Origin: Vibrio taketomensis
GTDB taxonomy: Bacteria > Pseudomonadota > Gammaproteobacteria > Enterobacterales > Vibrionaceae
Direction of reading: 5' to 3'
NCBI RefSeq assembly: GCF_009938165.1
Contig: NZ_AP019650.1
Coordinates: forward strand, 744,001-808,000
Length of the DNA stretch: 64,000 bases
Position numbers and translations under genes: made by a program. The notes beneath the pieces are model-generated. The model searched no databases, was not told the origin of the DNA, and saw only the letters and a list, made by a program, of their open reading frames with translations. This document shows, in pieces, positions 44,356 through 52,992 of the stretch; the stretch's first letter is position 1, and every line of letters begins with the position of its first letter.

Positions 44356-45317
44356 TAGCGCCCTCCGAGCATTTTCTGCAACTCTTGGATATGATCGCCA
44401 CGGGTAGTCAGCTCAATAAATGGCAGTTTTTTCATTGCCATAATCTGAGACAACGACTGACGCTTATTCTCACTACGAGTTGCAAACTCGTCACTGGCCC
44501 GTTTGAGTTTTGTCTTGCTGTTGATGTTTAGTTGGTATTGCCCATCACCCACTACCCACCCATAGGTTGCCAATCGTTCAGGTAACTGCCGCTCAAGGGG
44601 ATCGCTCACCATAATAGCCAACACATCATTGTACTGCTGAAGTTGTTTAAGGTGATCAATATGAGTGTTTTCGCAATCGTGCCAATCACTAATCACAATG
44701 ATGGTAGACTGTTTTAACTTGGCTCGATTTATTAAGCTCAGCCAATGTGACAATGAAACTCTGCCATCGTCTACTGATGTTACATCTAAGCTCTGATTGG
44801 CTTTAACAATGTGCTTAAAGTTCGCCAATAGTTGCTGCTGTGTACGCTGAGGTTGTGCATAAATTAGCTTACTCGCCGTAGCGATCATAAACCCCACACG
44901 GTCACCATCCTTTAATATTCGCCAGCTGCAAAGTGCTGCAATTTCAGCGGCGACGACGGATTTCATCACACTGGTCGATGAAAAAAACATTGCGCTGCGC
45001 TGATCGATACAAATCACAACGTTACGGTCTTTTTCCTCGGTATAGCTGCGTACATGCGGTTTACCAGTACGTAAAGTAACTCTCCAATCCAAATTTCGAA
45101 TATCATCGCCAAGTTGATAATGACGTAACTCTTCAAAATTTAGCCCTCGTCCACGAAATAAAGAGCTATGCCTGCCAGATAGGACACTGCCTGTACGAAG
45201 ATGTGGCAATAAACTAAATGATTCGGCTTGCGCTTGCATTCGAACTAACCGAGCATAATCACAATACACACGCTCATCATGAAATGATGTTTTAGGAGGC
45301 TTGATAGGCTTTACCAT
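44355..45317 (-). CDS. DUF58 domain protein of the MoxR/Bat operon
   Basis: 320 residues, mostly soluble. It has the DUF58 core NFEELRHYQLGDDIRNLDWR followed by TGKPHVRSYTEEKDRNVVIC, then a degenerate VWA-like domain (CIDQRSAMFFSS; STIIVISDWHD). DUF58 proteins sit between MoxR ATPases and VWA proteins and are thought to link them. Start ATG 45317 has GAGG upstream; only ten bases separate it from the moxR stop. Confidence 0.87.
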   Translation of the reverse strand: MVKPIKPPKTSFHDERVYCDYARLVRMQAQAESFSLLPHLRTGSVLSGRHSSLFRGRGLNFEELRHYQLGDDIRNLDWRVTLRTGKPHVRSYTEEKDRNVVICIDQRSAMFFSSTSVMKSVVAAEIAALCSWRILKDGDRVGFMIATASKLIYAQPQRTQQQLLANFKHIVKANQSLDVTSVDDGRVSLSHWLSLINRAKLKQSTIIVISDWHDCENTHIDHLKQLQQYNDVLAIMVSDPLERQLPERLATYGWVVGDGQYQLNINSKTKLKRASDEFATRSENKRQSLSQIMAMKKLPFIELTTRGDHIQELQKMLGGR

Positions 45318-45327
45318 TTGTCGCCTC

Positions 45328-46311
45328 TTAAGCTATTTCCACGTGGTCAAGCAACTCTTCCACCACGCGCTGGTGATTTACCCCGTCAGCGAGGGCATCA
45401 TAAGTTAGAGAAAAACGGTGACCAAGAACAAAGGGAGCCATCGCCCTGACATCATCGAGCGTGACATGATCTCGCCCTTGCAACCAAGCATAGGCTCGCG
45501 ATGTCTTATCTAAAGCAATGGATGCGCGGGGACTGGCTCCCACATCTATCCATTGATGCAATTGCGACTCTGGATAACGAGTGGGTTTGCGAGTCGCCAT
45601 CACTAATGCCACCACGTAACGCTCAACCAATTCTGACACTATGATTTGCGGCAGCTGCCTTCTCGCCTCAATAACAATCTCCGGTTCAATATGTTGTGGA
45701 GTCATCAATTCACTACTGACTTCAACACCCAACTCTTCACTACGAACCAAGCGTATAATCTCACGCTCTGCATCATCTTCAGGATAATCCACCGTCACCT
45801 TCATAATAAAGCGGTCCATTTGCGCCTCAGGTAATGGGTATGTGCCCTCTTGCTCGATAGGGTTTTGTGTTGCCAGCACCATAAACAATTCCGGCAATAC
45901 ATGCGTTTTATCACCAACGGTAATAGTGCCTTCCGCCATCGCCTCAAGCAGGGCGGCTTGAACTTTTGCTGGTGCTCGATTGACTTCATCAGCCAGGACA
46001 ATACTGTTAAAAATTGGGCCGGGTTGAAAATTCAGTTGCGGCTTTCCATCGAACTCTTGATATACCTCAGTTCCGGTGACATCGGATGGCAATAAGTCCG
46101 GCGTAAACTGAATGCGTCCAAAACTGGTGTTGAGTAAATTAGCTAGTGATTTAACCGAGCGAGTCTTCGCGGTACCGGGCAAGCCTTCCAGCAATATGTG
46201 CCCATTGGTCAGAAGTCCAATCACCAAAGACTGGATTACATGGCTTTGCCCAACCACACTCTGCTCTGTTTGGGTGATAAGCTGGGTAATGGCTTGCTGC
46301 GCTGAGTTCAT
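45328..46311 (-). CDS. moxR: MoxR-family AAA+ ATPase
   Basis: 327 residues. Walker A GLPGTAKTRSVKSLA, Walker B VLADEVNRAPAKVQAALLEA, sensor 1 in VLATQNPIEQEGTYPLPEAQ, arginine finger in QMDRFIMKV, and a C-terminal lid with SPRASIALDKTSRAYAWLQ. MoxR proteins act as chaperone-like ATPases that mature or assemble partner complexes carrying VWA domains. Start ATG 46311 has AAGGAG upstream. It is the second gene of the operon, 30 bases after the cytochrome gene. Confidence 0.92.
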   Translation of the reverse strand: MNSAQQAITQLITQTEQSVVGQSHVIQSLVIGLLTNGHILLEGLPGTAKTRSVKSLANLLNTSFGRIQFTPDLLPSDVTGTEVYQEFDGKPQLNFQPGPIFNSIVLADEVNRAPAKVQAALLEAMAEGTITVGDKTHVLPELFMVLATQNPIEQEGTYPLPEAQMDRFIMKVTVDYPEDDAEREIIRLVRSEELGVEVSSELMTPQHIEPEIVIEARRQLPQIIVSELVERYVVALVMATRKPTRYPESQLHQWIDVGASPRASIALDKTSRAYAWLQGRDHVTLDDVRAMAPFVLGHRFSLTYDALADGVNHQRVVEELLDHVEIA

Positions 46312-46341
46312 GGTCGCTCCTTTTAGTCAGTTCACCATAGT

Positions 46342-48657
46342 TTATTGGGCTTGAGTTCTAAGCTGCTGCACCACTTCAGGTGGAACAAACTCACCAAGCG
46401 TCTTTAAGCACGATTCAAATGCTTGTATTACTGGTTGGCTTTGTCTCAATTTTATGTTGCGCGCTAATACCTCACACTGAGCATACAAATGTCGAGGATT
46501 ACGACTCGCGAGAAATGCCCGCTGCAGCGCCTCACTCGCAGCCATAACATCCGTGTTTTCTAGTGCTAGCCCGTACACATACCAATATTGCGAATTGTCA
46601 TTGGCTTGCTGGGCGGCTTGCCGCAAATAAGGCTTTGCTTGCTTGGATTGATTGTTGCGCAGCAATGCTAAGCCCAAACTATAAGGTAATGCGCTTGATT
46701 TCGGTTGGGCTTGTATACCTATTTGTAACGTTGATATCGCTAAGGAATCTTTGCCCTGCACTCGATATAAATCGGCAAGATTGACGTAACTATTGGCAAA
46801 ATAGGGTTCAATCTCTATTGCTCGTTGATACAGCGCTTCCGCTTTATTTAATTGACCTAAACTGCGATACACATTAGCAAGATTCACCAAGCCAAACCCG
46901 CGATCCGAATTGAACTCTTGGATAGCAATATAATCATTTAACGCATTACTAAGCTGTGATTTTTGCTCGCGGCTCATTTGCTGGTAATGTGTGACCAGAG
47001 TAGCGGCAGCCTCTGCTCGAATGGATAGTACCGGGTCTGTTAATAACGGTTGGAGAATTTGCCAGCGATCATTAAATTCATAACCAGAACTGCCCTCAAT
47101 TACCCCTATACGTATCAATTCTGAATCGTGTTTTACTGCCCTTGCTAACGCAATCAAAGTATTACGCCCAGTATTCCCCTCCATTCGTTCCAGCGCCGAG
47201 CCACGAATAATGTCGTTCAAACTCGAATCTTGCGCTAAGTAAGCTAAAGCATCTGGCGCATTTGCATGACTAATGGAATCCGCATAGAACGCAACACCAA
47301 AATGTTGTTGATTGCGATATGGTGAGTTGGGAAACCATTTTCCAATATGTTCATCAGCCCATCGCTCGGTTTTATCTTGATGACAACCCGTACATACATT
47401 GGGCGTTTTGATGTGTTGACTGATATCTGCGCGCGGAACGTGCCAACTATGATCTCGTCGAGGATCAATCTGCATATAGGTGGTTTCTGGCATATGACAA
47501 GTCGTACATTGTGACGCTTTTGAATCTGCCAAATGGAAAGTGTGCTTTTCTGGTGTGTATTCCGATGCTAAATGGCACTGAGCACATAACTGTTGTTCTG
47601 GCATTTTCAATTTAGCAGTGTGGGGATCATGGCAGTTGGTGCATGTCACGCCTTTCTTCGCCATCTTCGATTGTAAAAACGATCCATATACATAATTCTC
47701 ATCGTAGATCTGCCCATCATGATGATAAAGCTCTTGCGTTATCAGGTTGAGGCGGTACTTATCGAAAAATGAACCACTGACGTGATCTTGGGTTTCATTT
47801 AGCTGAGTTCGACGACTGTGGCATTGAGCGCACACTTGCAACTGATCAGTTGAACGAATGGCATGAGGCTGCAAGGATGTACTTCCTAGCTCACCGACCC
47901 ACTGCTTAACTGCCTGACTTAAATCTCGTGAAAAACCATAGTGCTCAGGAATGGGTTCAAGCGCCCCCTTGCTTTGCTGTTTAGCTAACTGCACATGGTG
48001 ACTCGCCGGCCCATGACAGGCCTCACAACCGACATTAATTTCAGCCCATTGACTGTTGTAAGTATCGGTTTTTGAGTTGTAATTTTTTTGTAGATTGGTG
48101 GAATGACAATCGGCACACATAAAATTCCAATTCTGGCCGCTATTCGTCCAGTAGAATTCATCGGTTGGTGATGTGTCCGGATACAGATCAAACCAACGCT
48201 GACCTCCCTCATCTTTTGGGCGAGAATCCCAAGCGTATGGAATCAGCTGCACTCTACCATCATCAAATTCAACCATGTATTGTTGTAGCGGCTCCCAGCC
48301 AAACGTGTAACGAATTTGACAATCATGAAATTGGCCGTCTGGGCCTTGAATATTGACCCAATACTCATTACCTAAACGAAAAAATCGGTTGTTCTGTCCC
48401 CGAAACTCTACGGTCTGCTGCTCGAAATTACCGAGCACCGATTTTTCATCTGCATGTTTCATCGCCATATCATGATGAGACCCTTGCCATGATTTACTCT
48501 GCTCTTGATGACAATCGACGCACGCATCGGAACCGACATAACTCGCTTGTGTGTCAAGGGAACTGCTTTGAGTTATCAAGTTTTCGCCAATCACATTGCC
48601 ACTCGTCATCGTAGTAAAAAAAACGCCAAATTTGACCAACATTGCCTTCCAACGCAT
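46342..48657 (-). CDS. Octahaem cytochrome c with C-terminal TPR repeats
   Basis: 771 residues. An N-terminal signal-like stretch precedes eight CxxCH haem sites: CVDCH, CADCH, CEACH, CAQCH, CTNCH, CAQCH, CTTCH and CTGCH, spread over residues about 45-430. HEAT-like segments (LIALARAVKHDSELIRIGVIE; VLSIRAEAAATLVTHYQQ) and then TPR repeats follow (NKAEALYQRAIEIEPYFANS; DSLAISTLQIGIQAQPKSSA). It resembles periplasmic multihaem c cytochromes with TPR tails. Start ATG 48657 with AAGGA upstream; a GTG three bases earlier is possible. As operon leader before moxR-bat it hints that the MoxR/VWA machinery helps to assemble or regulate a redox protein; that is inference. Confidence 0.88.
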   Translation of the reverse strand: MRWKAMLVKFGVFFTTMTSGNVIGENLITQSSSLDTQASYVGSDACVDCHQEQSKSWQGSHHDMAMKHADEKSVLGNFEQQTVEFRGQNNRFFRLGNEYWVNIQGPDGQFHDCQIRYTFGWEPLQQYMVEFDDGRVQLIPYAWDSRPKDEGGQRWFDLYPDTSPTDEFYWTNSGQNWNFMCADCHSTNLQKNYNSKTDTYNSQWAEINVGCEACHGPASHHVQLAKQQSKGALEPIPEHYGFSRDLSQAVKQWVGELGSTSLQPHAIRSTDQLQVCAQCHSRRTQLNETQDHVSGSFFDKYRLNLITQELYHHDGQIYDENYVYGSFLQSKMAKKGVTCTNCHDPHTAKLKMPEQQLCAQCHLASEYTPEKHTFHLADSKASQCTTCHMPETTYMQIDPRRDHSWHVPRADISQHIKTPNVCTGCHQDKTERWADEHIGKWFPNSPYRNQQHFGVAFYADSISHANAPDALAYLAQDSSLNDIIRGSALERMEGNTGRNTLIALARAVKHDSELIRIGVIEGSSGYEFNDRWQILQPLLTDPVLSIRAEAAATLVTHYQQMSREQKSQLSNALNDYIAIQEFNSDRGFGLVNLANVYRSLGQLNKAEALYQRAIEIEPYFANSYVNLADLYRVQGKDSLAISTLQIGIQAQPKSSALPYSLGLALLRNNQSKQAKPYLRQAAQQANDNSQYWYVYGLALENTDVMAASEALQRAFLASRNPRHLYAQCEVLARNIKLRQSQPVIQAFESCLKTLGEFVPPEVVQQLRTQAQ

Positions 48658-48761
48658 CACATTCCTTGTAATTTTTATTGGTTATTCTCTTATCAAAGAT
48701 AGGCGACAATCTAACTCTTTGCTTTGTTGCTCAATAATTTGGAAATATGAATCGAAAAATG

Positions 48762-48791
48762 GTCAAAAGGGCTCCGCAGAGCCCTTTTGAC
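48762..48791 (-). terminator. Intrinsic terminator downstream of the sulfatase gene
   Basis: 13-bp perfect stem GTCAAAAGGGCTC / GAGCCCTTTTGAC with a four-base loop, followed on the minus strand by CATTTTTCG. Confidence 0.8.
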
Positions 48792-48800
48792 GTTTCACTA

Positions 48801-50346
48801 TTACTTATTGGTATTTTCTTGCAGTTTTTCCATCACTTGATCAAGAGAGAAACTAGACGGTTTTTGACGCGGAGGGAACTCTTCAAATGTCTCTAAGAAT
48901 TTACCGACGTAAGCCTGTGCTGGTACCAACATGTAAGCGCGATCTAACATCCAGTCGTAATAGGTGTTGGAGGTAATATCTGCGACTTCGTATGGGTCCA
49001 TACGTAGGTTGAAGATTTTAGGTAAACGCAATACGGTGAACGGTTCTGCCCAAATCTGCAATGTTCCTTTTGCACGCTGCTCCATAAACACCAGTTTCCA
49101 GTTGTTGTAGCGCAGTGCGGTTAAGTCACCATCATCCGAGAAGTAGAAAATCTCTTCCCTCGGTGCATCTTCTATTTCACCGGTTAAGTATGGTAGAAAG
49201 TTATAGCCATCAAGATGCAGTTTGTACTCAGTATCACCGACTTGGTAGCCTTCTAGAAGTTTCTCTTTGACGTCAGGGGAACCCGCCGCAGCTAAGAAGG
49301 TGGGCATCCAGTCCATGTGGTGCATAATCTCATTAGAGACCGTACCGGGTTCAATCTTACCTGGCCAACGCACCATCGCTGGCACGCGATAAGCCCCTTC
49401 CCAGTTGGTATTTTTCTCACCTCGGAATGGTGTTAAACCCGCATCCGGCCATGAGTTCATGTGGGGACCATTATCCGTCGAATAGAACACGATCGTGTTG
49501 TCTTTGATACCGAGTTCATCAACTTTCGCCAGCAAAACACCGACGTGGTTATCGTGCTCTACCATGCCATCGGCGTAGAAACTGATTCCCGTTTTACCCT
49601 GATTTTCTTCTTTAACGTGAGTACGGAAATGCATGCGTGTTGCGTTCCACCAGACAAAGAAAGGCTTGTCTGCTTTCACTGCTCGATCCATAAAGTCGAG
49701 TGCAGCTTCAAGTGTTTCATCGTCCACCGTTTCCATTCGTTTACGCGTGAGGACCAGTGTCTTCAATTTTCCCGTCTGCATAGGAATGAATCACACCACG
49801 GGGACCGAACTTCTTACGAAACTCGGGATCTTTCGGATAATCCACATTTTCCGGCTCTTCTTCGGCATTCAAATGATAAAGGTTGCCAAAAAATTCGTCG
49901 AAGCCATGATTAGTCGGTAAATGTTCGTCTTTGTCGCCGAGGTGATTTTTGCCAAATTGCCCCGTCATGTAACCAAGGGGTTTGAGTAGCTCAGCGATGG
50001 TGACATCTTCGGCTTTCAAACCTAGATCGGCACCAGGTAAGCCTACTTTACTCAGACCAGTTCTTAGCACGGTTTGCCCAGTGATGAAGGTCGAGCGACC
50101 TGCAGTGCATGATTGTTCACCGTAGTAGTCGGTAAACATCATGCCTTCTTTGGCGATTGAATCGATATTAGGAGTTTGATAGCCAACCAAGCCAAATGTG
50201 TAGGCACTCACGTTGGTTTGCCCAATGTCATCCCCCCAGATGACGAGAATGTTGGGTTTGTCTGCAGCGATACTGCTACCCGCTACGCCCATCAGAGCAG
50301 CAGCGAGAATCGCTAAACGGCGCTTTACGCCAAAATTCGCTTTCAT
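48801..50346 (-). pseudogene. Exported arylsulfatase, disrupted by a 2-base frameshift
   Basis: About 515 residues if repaired. It has a signal peptide (RRLAILAAALMGVAGSSIAA), the sulfatase start ILVIWGDDIGQTN with metal-binding Asp pair, and the formylglycine site SCTAGRSTFITGQ (Cys is the residue to be modified by a sulfatase-maturing enzyme). Further family blocks are FGKNHLGDKDEHLPTNHGFD, STDNGPHMNSWPDAGLTPFR and NWEGAYRVPAMVRWPG. The frame breaks near 49762 between KIEDTGP and TRKRMETVDDE. Restoring one CT to the CCTC run gives GPLTRKRMET, the expected sequence. Whether this is a sequencing error or a real recent inactivation cannot be told here. Start ATG 50346 has GAGG upstream. No maturase gene is seen nearby. 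Confidence 0.85.
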
Positions 50347-50590
50347 AAAAACCTCAAGTTGTTAAATAAATGCGTCCTGCAGAACAACATATAGTTCACA
50401 AATTTACGCAACGCGAATCAGCTTGCATACAAAGCTCGGAGGCAATCTGCGAATGCTTGTAGGTTTTTTAATGTTTTAAGATAGTTACTGAGGTTGTTAA
50501 TAATTGATTTATATTACTTGATCTTTAGTCGCTTCGAACGTGAGATCAGACCTCGACAAAACAACCAAGTTGAGTGGTCGGAACCGACCA

Positions 50591-50615
50591 AAGCAGCCAT
50601 GTAATCTGGCTGCTT
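50591..50615 (-). terminator. Terminator-like hairpin after the nucleosidase gene
   Basis: 8-bp stem AAGCAGCC / GGCTGCTT with a nine-base loop, 23 bases past the stop at 50638. Minus-strand tail TTTGG is weak. Confidence 0.55.
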
Positions 50616-50637
50616 GGATGAAGAATAGATAGAACGC

Positions 50638-51387
50638 CTACTTAACCATGTCTAGAATAATTGCCACTGAGTTATCTGCAGTCGCTTTTTTCATTTCTTC
50701 ATAACTAAGTACCGCTGAGCCATCCGCTTTATCAGACATAGTGCGAATAACTACGTAAGGAATAGCAAATTTATCAGCCACTTGCGCCAACGCTGCGCCT
50801 TCCATTTCGACTGCCTTAGCGTTGAATTCTTGATATAGATAAGCCACCTTTTCTTTGTTCGCGATAAACTGATCGCCTGAAGCAATCACACCGGTTGTCA
50901 CTCGTTCTTCACCCAGAACTTTCTTCGCCGAGCTAAGCGCACGCTCAACTAACTGCTCAGAAGGAATGAATTCACGACTATCATAGCCATCAATTAACCC
51001 CATTGGGCTACCAAATACCGTCAGATCCACATCGTGTTGCACCAATGCCGTAGATATCACCACATCCATTGGCTCAAGCTCCGGCGCACTTGCACCCGCA
51101 ATACCAGTAAAGATAATCGAACCAACATTAAACTCTGTCGCCAGCAGCGTCGTCGTCATCGCCGCATTGACTTTACCCACGCCAGATTTCGTGACCACAA
51201 CCGGTTTGTTGTTCAACTCACCAACGTAAAATAGATGGTTGCCGATGGTTTGTTTATCTAAATTAGTAATCTTTGGTAGCACACCTTCAATTTCTACATC
51301 CATTGCACCAACAATGGCGATGCGCTCTGGTGCAGCCATCGATTGAAAAGAAAAAACAGATAATAAAGCAGCAAGTAAACGAAACAT
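50638..51387 (-). CDS. Exported MTA/SAH nucleosidase-like protein
   Basis: 249 residues from ATG 51387 (GGAG seven bases upstream; the frame extends to 51402). It belongs to the 5'-methylthioadenosine/S-adenosylhomocysteine nucleosidase fold: IAIVGAMDVEIEGVLPKI with the catalytic-type Glu, TKSGVGKVNAAMTTTLL, FTGIAGA, AVEMEGAALAQVA (ribose-binding Met-Glu) and RTMSDKAD (catalytic Asp). Unlike the cytosolic enzyme it starts with a clear signal peptide (MFRLLAALLSVFSFQSMAA), so it should work in the periplasm. It would cleave extracellular methylthioadenosine or related nucleosides to base and sugar for purine uptake. A double PurR-like palindrome lies upstream. Confidence 0.88.
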   Translation of the reverse strand: MFRLLAALLSVFSFQSMAAPERIAIVGAMDVEIEGVLPKITNLDKQTIGNHLFYVGELNNKPVVVTKSGVGKVNAAMTTTLLATEFNVGSIIFTGIAGASAPELEPMDVVISTALVQHDVDLTVFGSPMGLIDGYDSREFIPSEQLVERALSSAKKVLGEERVTTGVIASGDQFIANKEKVAYLYQEFNAKAVEMEGAALAQVADKFAIPYVVIRTMSDKADGSAVLSYEEMKKATADNSVAIILDMVK

Positions 51388-51437
51388 TGATAATCTCCAC
51401 AATTGAGGCGCGGATAATAATCAACAAAACCACTTCA

Positions 51438-51461
51438 GCAATCGCTTGCGCAATCGTTTGC
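51438..51461 (-). promoter_or_regulatory. Double PurR-like palindrome upstream of the nucleosidase gene
   Basis: 24-bp imperfect dyad centred on TTGCGCAA, made of two overlapping PurR-type boxes: GCGCAATCGTTTGCTG and CAGCAATCGCTTGCGC, compared with ACGCAAACGTTTGCGT. It lies 51-74 bases before the start codon. PurR assignment is inferred from the motif and the purine-related gene. Confidence 0.5.
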
Positions 51462-51653
51462 TGAGAATTTATCCAGAATTGAGAAAAGATTTTTATCACC
51501 TTCGTTTTGCTTTGGGGGATGGAGGTTATCCATTCAATCATTCGCTAAAAAATGCAGCCTTTTTTACTTCGAGTCATATCACAAGCGTCGCTACACAAAA
51601 CCAACAAGTTTATGTAATCGAATAATATATTAGGATTATCGGGGAATTTTCGA

Positions 51654-52880
51654 GTGAATATAATGGCGACTGTCAGTCATCTTTTCCAAGGACAAAATGG
51701 CGTCCTGTTTTCTATAAACTGTGCCACTGCCCTCGCGTTTTCGCTTATCTTACCCATCATGAGTCTATTTTTGGTTACTGAGCTAGGCGCCCCGCCTGCC
51801 TATATCGGCATCTATACCACGTTGACCTCTTTGATGACCCTAGCTGTCAGCCAGAAAATGACCTCTTTGATTGACGATGGTTATTCCAGCAAAGGGCTAT
51901 TTGTTCTTTCATTAGTTGGTATTGTTGTTTCTGCCGTTGGCTTTTCACTGGCCAATCAGTTTTGGCATGCATTAGTAATTGGCTGTGTTTCGATGCCAAT
52001 CGCCTCCTCCTCAATCCCTTTATTGCTGACAATTATTCGTAACTACGCAGATAAAAGCGGACAAGATAGCGCCAAACTGAATTCTCAAATGCGTTCTTCC
52101 GTTTCTTTACTTTGGATTGTTGGGCCACCACTGGCGTTTTTTTCGGTTGAAAACTTCGGATTTACCGCTAACTTTTACCTTTCTGCTGGCGCTGCGGTTC
52201 TGGTACTTGCTATCGCAAAACTGAGTCTGCCAGAAGCTACGCCGAACAATGAACCCTCTTTGCAAACAACACACGCCACTGGAGCGATGCCTAAAGAAGT
52301 TTGGTATCTGGCCATCATTACCTTAATTGCTAACATTGGATGCAGTATTTTTGGTAGCGGTATGCCGTTAATGGTGACGGCCGAAATGAACTTACCTACG
52401 TCTTACCCCGGCATTCTTTATGGATTAAATGCAGCGGTAGAGATCCCGATTATGCTGCTGGCGGTTAATTGGGCAAGACGCTTTGGTAAATCACAGGTTA
52501 TGCGTTTCGGATTCTTCTGCGGTTTAGTTTTTTACATCGGGATGCTGTTTGCCCAAACCATGACTCACTTAGTTTGCTTGCAAATCATCAATGGTATTTT
52601 TTATGGCATCTTCGTTGGTTTGGGAGTCACCATCATGCAAGATTACGCACCAGCGTGTATTGGGAAGGCATCGGCGAGTTATACCAATGCGATGCTGATT
52701 GGGACTATGCTTGGTACCAGTTTAATGGGTGTAATTTCTCAATTTTATGGTTTCCGCTCTACCATGCTTGCGAGCTTAGCCACTTTAGTTGTCGCGACAC
52801 TATTACTGACGATGTTTATTCGTCATGTTGATAAAAACCATTCTGAAAATACACCGCGCATGGGTGAGTTCAATCAATAG
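51654..52880 (+). CDS. SetA-like sugar efflux MFS transporter
   Basis: 408 residues counted from GTG 51654 (GGGGA eight bases upstream); ATG 51663 is the alternative. Twelve hydrophobic segments. Features of the sugar-efflux Set family include FSLILPIMSLFLVTELGAP, YIGIYTTLTSLMTLAVSQ, IIRNYADKSGQDSAKLNSQM with RSSVSLLWIVGPPLAF, and PGILYGLNAAVEIPIML. Set proteins expel glucosides, lactose or sugar phosphate-derived sugars from the cytoplasm; substrate here unknown. It is divergent from the nucleosidase gene and 112 bases upstream of cti. Frame intact. Confidence 0.82.
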   Translation: MNIMATVSHLFQGQNGVLFSINCATALAFSLILPIMSLFLVTELGAPPAYIGIYTTLTSLMTLAVSQKMTSLIDDGYSSKGLFVLSLVGIVVSAVGFSLANQFWHALVIGCVSMPIASSSIPLLLTIIRNYADKSGQDSAKLNSQMRSSVSLLWIVGPPLAFFSVENFGFTANFYLSAGAAVLVLAIAKLSLPEATPNNEPSLQTTHATGAMPKEVWYLAIITLIANIGCSIFGSGMPLMVTAEMNLPTSYPGILYGLNAAVEIPIMLLAVNWARRFGKSQVMRFGFFCGLVFYIGMLFAQTMTHLVCLQIINGIFYGIFVGLGVTIMQDYAPACIGKASASYTNAMLIGTMLGTSLMGVISQFYGFRSTMLASLATLVVATLLLTMFIRHVDKNHSENTPRMGEFNQ

Positions 52881-52992
52881 CAAAATCAATATCCTGATAT
52901 TTAATTAGACAACTAAACATTGTTTACGAGCCTCGCATATTGAGGTTACTTGAGTATACTTAACACCAAACTCTAAAAATCATTAGTAAGCA

